Of a DNA stretch of 64,000 bases, positions 31,574 through 41,529 are shown one piece after another (position 1 is the stretch's first letter; every line of letters begins with the position of its first letter). The position numbers were made by a program, and so were the translations under genes. Under the pieces are notes generated by a model. It ran no database searches, was not told where the DNA came from, and was given only the letters and a program-made list of their open reading frames with translations. Source of the DNA: Ichthyophis bannanicus (Eukaryota > Chordata > Amphibia > Gymnophiona > Ichthyophiidae); NCBI GenBank assembly GCA_033557465.1, contig CM066045.1, positions 133,693,596 through 133,757,595 on the forward strand. Direction: 5' to 3'.

Positions 31574-31845
31574 GTGCGGTACTTTTTACACTTCTTCACC
31601 CCTTTCCTGCACCACAGAAGCGCCCTCTTTCTTGCCCTTTTATCCACCTATGCTAGTGCCCTAGGTATCCGTTACCTTAGGATCTGCGTAGATTCAGGCT
31701 TTGGCAAGAAAGGTCCTCGATCAGCGTCTGGCCCGTCCTGTGTGCTTGCTTCTTATGGGTCCTCCGGTACAGCAGTGCTTTTTCTTCAAAAGTGTCCTTT
31801 TTTATTTCCACAGTTAAAAAAAAATCCTCTAGATGACGCCACTCA
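31574..31845 (-). other. Leader of element B, between 5' LTR and gag
   Basis: Just inside the 5' LTR (31846) the minus strand reads TGAGTGGCGTCATCTAGAGGA. A primer-binding site would be expected here. TGGCGT followed by AGGATT has partial likeness to the 3' end of a tRNA-Ser complement, but the match is weak. Confidence 0.4.
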
Positions 31846-32164
31846 TGTCACCCACTAACGTACCCAGAGGCTAAAAAGGGCTTGGGTCGTTTTGATGGGG
31901 CAGTATTTTTATGGCTAGAGCTCCTATGAAGGCATTTTGCAAAGCCTTCTGGATCCTGTAGTTTTCACCATTAGCCAACGAAGTGTAGTTGAAGTAGAGG
32001 GTAAGGTTTAAACTCAGGCTTTATTCCCCGTCCGGGGTGGATTCATAACAGTGGAACTTAAAGCAGGTCAGACCCTTCGTCTGATAACACAATTAAAGAA
32101 AAATACTTTCAACAAAACTTAGCTTTCTTCAGCATTAAACCAGGAACAAAAAGTAACAGAAAAC
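31846..32164 (-). repeat. 5' LTR of element B, piece 1
   Basis: This is a direct repeat of 27280-27598 with three substitutions. It is interrupted after CAGAAAAC by CR1-b and resumes at 39925. Confidence 0.9.
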
Positions 32165-33347
32165 TGATGAGAGACAGCCAACATGGCTTTAGACAAGGAA
32201 GATCTTGTCTTACTAATCTGTTATGTTTTTTTGAAGGAGTGAATAATCAGGTGGACAAAGGTGAGTCGGTTGATATTGTGTATCTGGACTTTCAGAAAGC
32301 CTTTGACAAGGTCCCTCATGAGAGACTTTTGGCAAAAGTCATGGGATAGGAGGCAGTGTACTATTGTGGATCAGGAACTGGTTAAAAGATAGAAAGCAGA
32401 GGGTAGGGCTAAATGGCCAATTTTCCCAATGGAGAAAGGTGAATAGTGGTGTACCCCAGGGATCTGTGCTGGGTCCGCTGCTTTTTGACATATTCATAAA
32501 TGACCTGGAAAGTGGAATAACGAGTGAGGTTATCAAATTTGCAGATGACACAAAACTATTTAAAGTTGTTAAAACCCAAGAGGATCTTGATAAATTGGAA
32601 GACTGGGCATCAAAATGGCAGATGAAATTTAATGTGGACAAGTGCAAGGTTATGCACCTAGGGAAGAACAACCCAAACTATGGTTACACGATGCAAGGTT
32701 CCACATTAGGAACCACCACCCAGGAAAAAGATTTAGGCGTCATTGTGGATACCATGTTAAAACCCTCGGCCCAGTGTGCAGCGGCGGCCAAGAGAGCAAA
32801 TAGAATGCTAGGTATGATAAGGAAAGGAATGGAAAATAAAACAAAGGATATTATAATGCCTCTATATCGTTCCATGGTGAGACCGCACCTTGAATATTGT
32901 GTGCAATTCTGGTCGCCGTATCTTAAAAAGGATATAGAGTTATTAGAAAAGGTTCAGAGAAGAGCCACCAAAATGGTAAAGGGGATGGAAGGATACTCCT
33001 ATGAAGAAAGGCTAAAAAGGTTAGGGGCTCTTTAACCTGGAAAAGAGACGGCTGAGGGGAGATATGATAGAAGTCTATAAATTAATGAGCGGAGTGGAAC
33101 GGGTAAACGTAGATCGATTGTTTACCTTATCAGAATATAGAAAGACTAGGGGACATGTAATGAAGCTACAGGGTAAACTATTTAAGACTAATAAAAGAAA
33201 ATATTTTTTCACTCAACGTGTAATCAAACTCTGGAATTTGTTACCGGAGGATGTAGTAAAGGCTGTTAGTGTAGCTGGGTTTAAAAAAGGTTTGGACAAG
33301 TTCCTGGAGGAAAGATCCATAAGCCATTATTAAGAAGGGACCCAGGA
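32165..33347 (+). mobile_element. CR1-b LINE, left piece, 5'-truncated
   Basis: A 5'-truncated CR1-type LINE inserted in the LTR of element B; the short sequence AAC is shared by both borders (32162-32164 and 39922-39924). RT motifs are intact in this copy: QHGFRQGRSCLTNLL, VYLDFQKAFDKVPHERLL, GVPQGSVLGPLLFDIFIND, catalytic FADD and FNVDKCKVMHLG. A small deletion near 32340 and a frame break near 33035 disrupt the frame. It is split by an L1 at 33348, with the target sequence repeated at 39755. Confidence 0.85.
32364..33035 (+). pseudogene. CR1-b reverse transcriptase C-terminal half
   Basis: A frame of 223 codons covers RT motifs from IRNWLKDRKQRV through KFADDTKLF to YCVQFWSPYLKKDIELLEKV. 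The N-terminal part is in another frame (32167-32349), and the last part (33064-33333, [19 protein letters not shown]) in a third. This truncated copy cannot encode a working protein. Confidence 0.8.
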
Positions 33348-33533
33348 GAGATCACGTGAGCACATGAGCGGGTGAGGAGCAGTCCTCGTCGCGCTCCCGG
33401 GCCACCCACAGAAACTTGCTATTAAACCGGCAGATACCGAAATTTGTGGAGCGTTGCTGGCTGGAGCTGGTGTACTGATATCCATACCTGAGTGCTGTAT
33501 CAACTGTGAAGCTTGAGAGGCTCGGAGCGCGCA

Positions 33534-34382
33534 ATGAGAGCGGCGTCAAAGAGGGAGAAGCCCTCAAGCACGAGGGAGACCAAAATGGCGTCTGCGGCCC
33601 GAGCGGGCAGTATGCCGGGATCCCCGAGCACCGATGGTGGGGAGTCTAACTCGGAGGAGATTGCTCAGGAGGTGGTGAAGATGCTCAAGCCTAAATTTGA
33701 CCATGTATTAAAGAAACTGGAGGAAATGGGAGAAACTTTTGCTGACATTACTCGACGAGTGGAGGAGGTGGAACAACGTGTGAATGTATTGGAGGAAGGA
33801 GAGCTGGCGCTAGAAAGAACCAGTGCTAAGCAGCAGCAACAGATCGAATCTTTACTCCAAAAAGTGGATGATCTTGAGAACCGTTCCCGGAGAAATAACA
33901 TAAGGATGGTCGGTGCTCCGGAGACATGGACAGATCACCAGCTTACCCAACTATTTGAGGAGTGGCTGCCCAAGGAGCTGGGGCTCGCAGAGCTGGTAGG
34001 ACAAATAAAGGTGGAGAGGGCCCACCGTCTGGGGCAACGGATGGATCATCGTGAAAGACCGCGCCCAGTGCTGGCGCGCTTACTAAATTTTCAGCATAAA
34101 GCCGCTTTGCTGCAAGCTTACCGTAAGAGCAGGGATTTGAAATTAGAAAATGCTGCGGTTCTGCTGTTCCAGGATTACTCTGCCTCCCTTGCGGCTAAAC
34201 GCAAAGCATTCTCACCAATCTGTGGTACTTTGGTGCAACAGGGAGTCCGGTTTGCCCTTATCTATCCTGCGCTATTAAAAATCTTTCATAAAGGTGAGGC
34301 GCACACTTTTGAGAAACCCGAGGAAGCCCGCAAATTCCTGGCTATGGTGTCCACGAACCGCACCGGGGATATGGCCTCGTGA
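33534..34382 (+). CDS. L1 ORF1 protein, 282 codons, intact
   Basis: I choose the ATG at 33534, the first in frame. The product has a disordered basic N-terminus, a heptad-rich coiled coil (about residues 55-125, LKKLEEMGETFADITRRVEE) ending in NRSRRNNIRMVGAPE, then the RNA-binding RRM-like and C-terminal domains (KVERAHRLG, RPRPVLARLLNFQHKAALLQ, FQDYSASLAAKRKAF). This is the layout of L1-clade ORF1 RNA chaperones, which trimerise and coat element RNA. It has no stops or frame breaks. ORF2 starts about 0.8 kb downstream. Confidence 0.88.
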   Translation: MRAASKREKPSSTRETKMASAARAGSMPGSPSTDGGESNSEEIAQEVVKMLKPKFDHVLKKLEEMGETFADITRRVEEVEQRVNVLEEGELALERTSAKQQQQIESLLQKVDDLENRSRRNNIRMVGAPETWTDHQLTQLFEEWLPKELGLAELVGQIKVERAHRLGQRMDHRERPRPVLARLLNFQHKAALLQAYRKSRDLKLENAAVLLFQDYSASLAAKRKAFSPICGTLVQQGVRFALIYPALLKIFHKGEAHTFEKPEEARKFLAMVSTNRTGDMAS

Positions 34383-35174
34383 GGGACATTTATGGGCCAG
34401 ACTGCCTGGGGGTATCTCTGGAATATTGCCGGGAGGTGAAGTGTGCTCATTGCCTGGATCTAGCCTCGCATGGATATGATTAGCAGGGGGCGGCTGGACG
34501 GGCCAAGTGCTTGGGCCTAGTGCGCTCCAACGGACAGACATTCATTACCATTACATTTCTGGGTCCTGTACCAGATGGTGGCCCGGAGGTGCATTGAACA
34601 GTGATCTAACTCCCGTTATCAGGGAGGGTCTTGCATTGTGAGACCTAGGGGATAATATGTTGTGGGGGGGAGGGGGAAGAGGGGTTAATGTTCAAATTTT
34701 TGCTGTTATTGTTCTTTGCTTTGCGGGTATATGTGTTATGGAGAGTGTGCATGGAGGGCTGTATGTAATGCGTGGGAGGAGGAGGAGTGTATGTGTTAAC
34801 GGGGGGTTGAGTGGGGGGTGTGAGGAGTTGTGTATGGTGGGGTGGGGGGTTTACTCTGTGAGGGGAACTGATGCGCATGGGGACTGTATGTGGTATAGGG
34901 AGGTTGGGGATTTGGGGGAGGGGGTGTACTGTCAAAATGGGGGAAGGGGGTAGGGTGGATGCTGTGGGGAAGGGTGGGTGGGGGGGAGGGGAGGGAGGGA
35001 ATAGGAGGGGTAGCCTGATTTTTTGGAGCACCATGAGAGTAGGTTTTATTGTGGTAGGCCTCACAAGTTGCACAGTTATGTATTAGCGTAAGAAGTGCTC
35101 CGGGGGCGAGGCTGGGCGCCCCTGGGAGCACACACAAGGGTGTAGCTGGATATGCACATGCTCATACCGGAAGT
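34383..35174. other. L1 inter-ORF spacer, G-rich
   Basis: No coding region. From 34660 to 35010 the + strand is extremely G-rich with many GGGG runs, giving spurious Pro-rich ORFs on the minus strand. The spacer between ORF1 and ORF2 is long (about 790 bp) for an L1. Confidence 0.6.
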
Positions 35175-38100
35175 ATGCCTAAGGTCAAAATAATATCGTG
35201 GAATGTTGGAGGGATAGGGTCTCCGGTCAAACGCACAAAAATTCTGCAGACACTTAAAAGAAAAGGTGTTCACATAGCCATGCTCCAGTAGACTCATTTG
35301 AGTGTGCAGGAGCATCGTAAATTGGCCCGGGATTGGGTGGTGACTGCACATGGAGCAGCTTCAGGCACGAAAAAGGCGGGGGTGGTGACACTGGTAAAGA
35401 AGGGTGTGCCATTTGAAGTAACACAAATAACGGCGGACCCACATGGTCGCTACATTTTCCTGCATGTAAGGCTATATAATGAGTCAGTATGGCTGCTTAA
35501 TGTGTATGCCCCGAATGTCTATGATCACACCTTCTTCAAAACTATAGTGCAGTTGGTAGCCAAGCCGGGCAAAAATTCTGTAATTGTGGCGGGCGATTTC
35601 AATTGCCCGCACGACCTTCGCATGGATAAGTCCCAAACGGGTGAGTCGGGCTCGTGGACTCGTAAAGGGGTGGGATATGTATGTAGAATGGGTGCACTTG
35701 TTGATGTATGGCGGGTCCTTCATCCGGGTGTGCGTGAATTCACCCACCAATCGCGTGCACACCACACATGGTCGCGCATAGATTACATGCTGGTTAGTGA
35801 GCAGGGATTATCTAAGGTGCTACAAGCGGGAATAGACCCAATAGTTATCTCAGATCATGGGCCGGTTTGGATTATCTGGGAGTCCCAGGGGCCAAGACGG
35901 GAGGGGTGGAGGTTCCCTACATATCTGTGGCAGGATGCGGCCTTCCGAGGTTTCTTGGAAAAACAATGGGATGAGTATGCTCGGTTTAATGACACCCCCC
36001 AGTGTTCCCCACTCCTTTTCTGGGAAGCTAGCAAGGCGGTGCTGAGGGGGGCCATTATCTCGTATGTGGCTACGCGACGCCGGCACCTTGATAGCAGTAT
36101 ACTTGTCCTGGAACTTAATTTGCGAGACCTCCAGGGTAAATTGGGCAGGGGACGAGATAGGGCCTTACAGCGGGAATATACAAGAACGCAGGTCACTCTG
36201 AATGAGCTGATTGGAACTAGAGCCAGTCAATCCATGCAGTATTACAAACACCGCCTGTATCGTTACGGGAATCGCTCTGGCACGATGCTGGCAAAACTTG
36301 TTCGGGATCCGCGTGGGACGCGTTTCATCCCGGTGCTGCGGGAGGAATCGGGGGCTATCTGTCACAGGCCGGCCCAAATAGCGGAGATTTTTCGAGCTTT
36401 TTACGCACAGGTATACAGCGAAGAGGAACGGGACTATACCAAAGGTGTTGAGTTTCTTTCTGCGCTCAATTTGCCTCAGGTGTCGGAGGAGGATTTGCGA
36501 ACCTTGAATGCGCCGCTGACGGTTCAAGAGGTCTGCCGGGGAATTAAGAAGGGCAAATCGCATAAGGCCCCAGGACCCGATGGGTTCAGTATTGAGTATT
36601 ATAAACTGTTGGTGGATCGATTGGCCCCTTCTATGGTGGTGATGTATGATGAGGCGCGTGTGCGGGGTCTTTTCCCCAGAGATATGCGCTGTGCAGATAT
36701 TACGGTCCTTCCGAAGCCGGGCAAAGACACATTGGAACCGGCCTCATACCGGCCCATTTCCCTAATTAATTGTGACATGAAAATCTTGGCATCTATATTG
36801 GCAGCGCGGCTAAACCCGATCTTACCTCGGCTTATTGATGAGCGACAAGTTGGTTTTGTTCAGGGCAGAGAGGCGTCTGGAAACATTACCAAGCTGCTGT
36901 TAGGTATGGAGTATTGTTTGCGGAAGGACGAAGCTCTCTTGCTGGTGAGTCTAGATGCAGAGAAAGCCTTTGATAGGGTGACATGGGAGTATCTTTGGGA
37001 TGTCCTGTCGGGCTTTGGTCTCCATGGAGATTTTGTACACTGGATAAGGGCGCTGTATGCACAACCTGCGGCCAGGGTGGGGGTAAATGGGATTTTCTCT
37101 GAGACGTTTGTGTTGGAGAGGGGTACCCGTCAGGGTTGCCCGATGTCCCCACTCTTGTTTGTCCTGGTGCTGGAACCCCTCCTCTGAGCAATCCAACAAC
37201 ATGAGGGGATTGTGGGCATTAAGATGGGAGGAGAGGAATTGCAAATTAGTGCGTTCGCGGACGACATGTTGATTTGTTTAACACGACCGCAGGCCTCATT
37301 ACCGCAGCTCCTTCAATTGATATCTCAATATGGTAGCTTCTCCGGTTTGAAAATTAATACTCAGAAGTCTATGGTATTAGATGTAGGCGGGAGGATGAAG
37401 CCCGTGTGGGAAGGGGATTTTCCGTTGGTCTGGGCAGAAGGGGCTATTAGGTACCTTGGGATCCAACTACCTGATAGGTCTGAATCGTTATATGTAGCGA
37501 ATGTCCCTGTCCTCTTAGCTAGAAGTTTGCAAACTTTTCAGGGCTGGCGAAGCCTCCCTCTTTCACTGAGGGGCCGGATTGCCTTATATGTGATGGTAGA
37601 ATTCCCGAGATGGCTTTATGTGTTGCGTATGTTACCGATTTGGATTACCAATAGGGATTGGAAGCGTTTTGAAACGGGTTTGCGGGGGTTTCTGTGGCGT
37701 GGGAAGCGTCCTAGGATTCCTTTACATGCTCTTGTCCTTCGGAAGGACGAAGGTGGGTTGGAGATGCCATCGTTACGTCATTATAATTTGCGTTATGTAA
37801 CTAAACATATCGGCGCTCTATTAGAGGGGAGGGGGGGGGGTTCGGCAATAGGACAGCAGCTTGAGGAGATGTGTCACCCGTACCACCCTCTATACCTTTT
37901 ACAGGTTGGCAAGTTGCCACAGGGTCTACGAGAGGGGGCGGGGGGGATGTATATGGGGGCCTTGCGAGCGGCCTGGCGCACGCTATGCGCCCGCTTTGGA
38001 TGGAACTGGAGAGGCTCCGCTTTGCTTCCGTTGGTGGGGAACCCTGACTTTGCACCTGGATTCTCCAGGACCAATATTTTTCGTGGTTCGTGGGAGAAGG

Positions 38101-38984
38101 GGGTGGTTTGTCTGGGTGACCTCTTCACCGTAGATGGACAGATACTGGATAATTTTCCGAATTTACAAAGGCGGTATAATCTCCCTAGGCATGATTTTTA
38201 CAGGTATCTCCAAGTGCGGCACTATGTACAGGGAACTCGTCTGATGCAGCGGGACTGGGGGGACTGCCGAGCACCTAGGACGGTTTTAGAGAGCATAGTA
38301 GACTACCAGAGAGAAGCGGAGGTTTGTAGGGTGGTGGTGCGGCCCAGTAGGGGAGATGATATTCTTCTGGAACTGGTACAACGCTGGAGTAGAGACGGGA
38401 TGGCTTCCCTAACCGTGGAGTTGTTGCGTACGGCCTTTTTGAACATTGGGAAAGGGGTGGAGTGGATATATCTGCAAGAGCTTCAGTATAAATTTCTGTG
38501 GCGTGCTTATACTAGCGACCTGTGGGCGCACAAGATAGGGCTGAGGACCTCAGGCATGTGTGGATGGTGTGGTAGGGAGCCCGGAACTCTTCTTCATAAA
38601 TTCTGGAATTGTCCATCAGTTTGGGCCCTATGGGAGCAAGTTTCTCGGAAGTTGGCGGGGTGGCTGGGTATTGTATTTCATGCTAATAGCGAGGTTTGCC
38701 TTTTCCATAGCTGGCAGCTGTGTACTGACCGATATACCAGGGGGCAAAGAGAGTTACTAGAGCGAGGTTTCCTCGTGGTAAAAAAGTCTTTGCTGCACCG
38801 TTGGATTGAGACTGCTCCCCCTAGCTTTGTGCTCTGGGAAGCCTCTCTGTTTGAACTGCTTAGTATGGAAAAAATGACAGCGAAGTCAAGGGGAGGCAAG
38901 AGTTGGGATGCCTTTATGGCTTTGTGGTCACCTATGATCGCACATGTATCACCCAGGGAGAGGGCACTGACTTTAAATGTATAA
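35175..38984 (+). pseudogene. L1 ORF2 protein (endonuclease and RT), two in-frame stops
   Basis: The frame begins at ATG 35175 (MPKVKIISWNVGGIGSP). It carries the APE endonuclease (VIVAGDFNC, HTWSRIDYMLVS, ISDHGPVW) and the RT (KAPGPDGFSIEYYKLL, SYRPISLINCDMKIL, SLDAEKAFDRV, GTRQGCPMSPLLFVLVLEPL, catalytic FADD at 37254-37265). A C-terminal Cys-rich motif follows (CGWCGREPGTLLHKFWNC). Stops at 35289-35291 and 37185-37187 interrupt an otherwise single frame of about 1270 codons. The first removes all but the start of the endonuclease, and the second falls just before the catalytic FADD. Both are single-codon changes, so the copy was recently competent. Confidence 0.88.
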
Positions 38985-39754
38985 GAGAAGGGTCTATGCA
39001 ACTGAAACTCGGGGTATCCTGGGCGTGCATGGCGCCAATAGACCTGGGGGTATTTCATATAATATTATGTGTGGTGGTTGCAGCTGGTGAGGGATGAGTG
39101 GTTTGGTGCATATGTTCTAAGTGGGGGTTTGCCTTGCTATTGGTTGTAAGTGTTCAGGCTTGGGAGGGGGGGGGGTTGAGGGGGGGGGGTGGGAAGGTGG
39201 GGGGGGGAGGATGAGGGGAGTTGGGGGGGGGTTTCGGTTGAGGGTATGAATATTAGGATTATGTGCATGGGTCTCCAAATGTAGCAGGTTACACTGCACA
39301 ACTTCAGACATTGTTCAGTTGATATTTTGTCATAACATGCACAAGTGGCAGTACTTCATATGTGTGTGGGTCAATGGAGACCTAGACGGTGGAGAGAGCC
39401 ACACTGTGGAGTGACATGGCTGACCGGTACCCACTGCCAGGGGCGGCGGTACACTTTGGATCATTCCATTGACCTCCGCTAGTACTGAAATGTAATTGTT
39501 ACTGCTGTTTTGTTCTGTGTTATATTAACATGTGTTTACTTGTGGTACTGCATCCTGTTGCTCTTAAGACTGTTATTTTACGGCGGTGCAGGCAGACCAC
39601 TCGGCGGAGTATCTGCAAGGAGTGATGGTGCTGTTATTTTGTAAGCGGAATTGGGTCCCAGTTGGGCTCTGCACGATATTTTTGATGTTGTCTGATCCCT
39701 GACAATGTTTCTGTAATGCTTTAAATTTGGAAACTTAATAAAAATGACTTGAAA
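38985..39754 (+). other. L1 3' UTR with G-rich tract
   Basis: Non-coding. G runs concentrate at 39160-39235, as in the G-rich polypurine tracts of L1 3' UTRs. An AATAAA signal lies at about 39736 and the element ends soon after. Confidence 0.7.
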
Positions 39755-39921
39755 TAAGAAGGGACCCAGGATATCAATGCTTGAACCAATACAAGCATTG
39801 TGGAACCTGTGTCCCTTGGGGAAACTGCTAGGTACATATGACCTAGATTGGCCACTGTTGGAAACAGAATACTGGGCTTGATGGACCTTGGTCTGACCCA
39901 GTATGGCATATCTTATGTTCT
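39755..39921 (+). mobile_element. CR1-b LINE, right piece (3' end)
   Basis: After the second copy of the 17-bp duplication the CR1-b 3' end continues (CTTGATGGACCTTGGTCTGA, then CCCAGTATGGCATATCTTAT), a classic CR1 3' UTR motif, ending TTATGTTCTA. Confidence 0.85.
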
Positions 39922-40971
39922 AACAGTTCCTTTTACTCACGGAACTCTGGCACCTGTTTTTTCTCATAAACAGTTCTGGCTGCTTTTAACATAGAGATGC
40001 TATACAATCAGATAATGTGTACGTGCAGTCCATCTCATTTTCCTCTAAATATTCCTCAAGAGGTTCAATCTGCATCTCCTCTTCATCAGAGTAAACTTCT
40101 GGCTCCCAATTGCCGTTAAAGTTTATACGGTTCTTGTCGGGGAGTTAAAATACTCTCCTCCCCCACTATACCAGTGACCCGTGGGTAACTACCGTATTTC
40201 CTGTAGTTGGGTTCCTGAGAACTACAAAGCTCCTGGTACGAGCATAGAAAGTCAGGGTATTGCAAACCTCTCTTATTAGGGTAAATACGCCTACCTTTAG
40301 GCACTGTTGTTTCCTGCTCTCTCGGATAAGCACAGCTCTGCTTTGAAGCCCCTTTCCCACGGTGTTTCTCTGACTAATTCAAATGTGCTTCAGGGTAAAT
40401 GTTTTCCCCTTCTGCATTTCTGGTGTTAGGTAATTTATATCTTAAAGCCTTGGCTGTTGGACTGCCTTCTCTGCTTGCCTCACAGCAACGCTCCTGGGAA
40501 TATTGAGAGGCTGTGCACTGCTGTTCCCAACAGCTTCTCTGAGAATCACCAACCTCATGTACTCTGGATAACCCCCTTAGCTCCGTCCTCACAGCTCCAC
40601 GGACACTGCTCTCAAGCTCAGCAGTTCCTAACGGTTCTCGCGTAGTTCCAACTGCAGCCCTTGTAGTTCCTACTACTTCTCTCTCTGTTCTACTTTCTCC
40701 TTCAGTTCCTCCTCTACCTTCCGGTAAGTGATTTTTAAGTACGTTCAAACTGGTGTTAGCCTGGGCTCCGCCCCCCATGCAGGTGCTCTTCATTTTCTAA
40801 TGAATTCTGTGCTCCCTTTCTGTTCGGGCGTTCCCTAACACCTCGTGGCTTTGTTTTCATCTGTTGCTCATAGCAACCTTCCCCCATGTGTGAACCTGAG
40901 CTGTCAGTTTCCCTTACATTTTGCTCACAATCCCCTACTTTCATGGGTTCTGATGGCGCTACCTTATGACA
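39922..40971 (-). repeat. 5' LTR of element B, piece 2
   Basis: This continues the LTR from 32164 and matches 27596-28642 of the other LTR with a low percentage of differences and one 3-base insertion. It ends TTATGACA at 40971, followed by the CTAT target duplication. Minus-strand ORFs 40756-40944 and 40374-40793 cover the LTR reading frame. Confidence 0.85.
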
Positions 40972-41529
40972 CTATCATATTTCCTCTATCCCATCTTTCC
41001 TCTGAAGTATGTATACATATTAAGATCTTTGAGTCTGTCATCATATGCTTTATAATGAAGACCACTAATCATTTTAGTAGCCACCCTCTGCACAGATTCC
41101 AACCTGTTTATATCTTTTTGAAGGTGTGGTCTCCAGAATTGCACACAATACTCCAAATGAGATTGCAGCATAGATGCACTGTCACCTTCTTTTTTTCTGC
41201 TTACCATTCCTCTCCCTATGCACCCAAGCATCCTTCTGGCTTTTGTCATTGCCTTTTCTACCTGTTAAGCTACTTTAAGATTGTCAGACACAATCATGCC
41301 CAGGTCTTGCTCTTCTTTTATGGACAGAAGTAATTCATCCCCTACTCTGTACTGCTCCCTTGGAATTTTGCTGCCCAAATGCATGACCCTGCATTTTTTA
41401 GCATTAAATCTCAGCTGCCAAATTCTAGACCATTCTTCAAGCTTAGCTAGATCTTCATGTTATCTACACCTTCCTGGGTGTCTACTCTATTGCAGATTTT
41501 GGTATTATCTGCAAACAGACATTTGTTGA
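40972..41529 (-). mobile_element. CR1-a copy, antisense, right piece
   Basis: After the CTAT duplication the antisense CR1 resumes (minus strand HLEYCVQFWRPHLQKDINRL, VATKMISGLHYK). The 5'-truncated end, around the RT catalytic region, is at about 41529. Confidence 0.8.

Larger units (their letters stand above)
33348..39754 (+). mobile_element. Full-length L1-clade LINE (6.4 kb) with 17-bp target duplication
   Basis: The element lies between two perfect 17-bp copies of TAAGAAGGGACCCAGGA (33331-33347 and 39755-39771), and the CR1-b sequence resumes exactly after the second. It has a 5' UTR, ORF1, a G-rich spacer, ORF2 with endonuclease and RT, and a 3' UTR with a G-rich tract (39160-39235), ending CTTAATAAAAATGACTTGAA. 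ORF1 is open; ORF2 has two in-frame stops. The cut site (ATT/AAG) is compatible with an L1-type endonuclease. The perfect duplication points to a young insertion. Confidence 0.92.
27280..40971 (-). mobile_element. Gmr1-like Ty3/gypsy element B, two LTRs, no RT/RNase H
   Basis: Two direct LTRs bound an internal region with gag, a CCHC knuckle, protease and integrase on the minus strand. The 4-bp target duplication CTAT flanks the element (27276-27279 and 40972-40975) and the host CR1 continues across it. The right (5') LTR is split by a CR1 that holds an L1, which accounts for about 7.8 kb. No RT or RNase H is found between integrase and the polypurine tract. In the first 319 bp the two LTRs differ at only three sites, so insertion was recent. 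Confidence 0.85.

Noticed and set aside
31820..31845. Primer-binding site for tRNA-Ser in element B
   Set aside because: Only scattered matches to a tRNA-Ser 3' end were seen, and the start is offset from the LTR, so I did not list it as a feature.
34645..35137. Pro-rich ORFs on the minus strand
   Set aside because: They are the complement of the G-rich spacer between L1 ORF1 and ORF2, with low-complexity composition.
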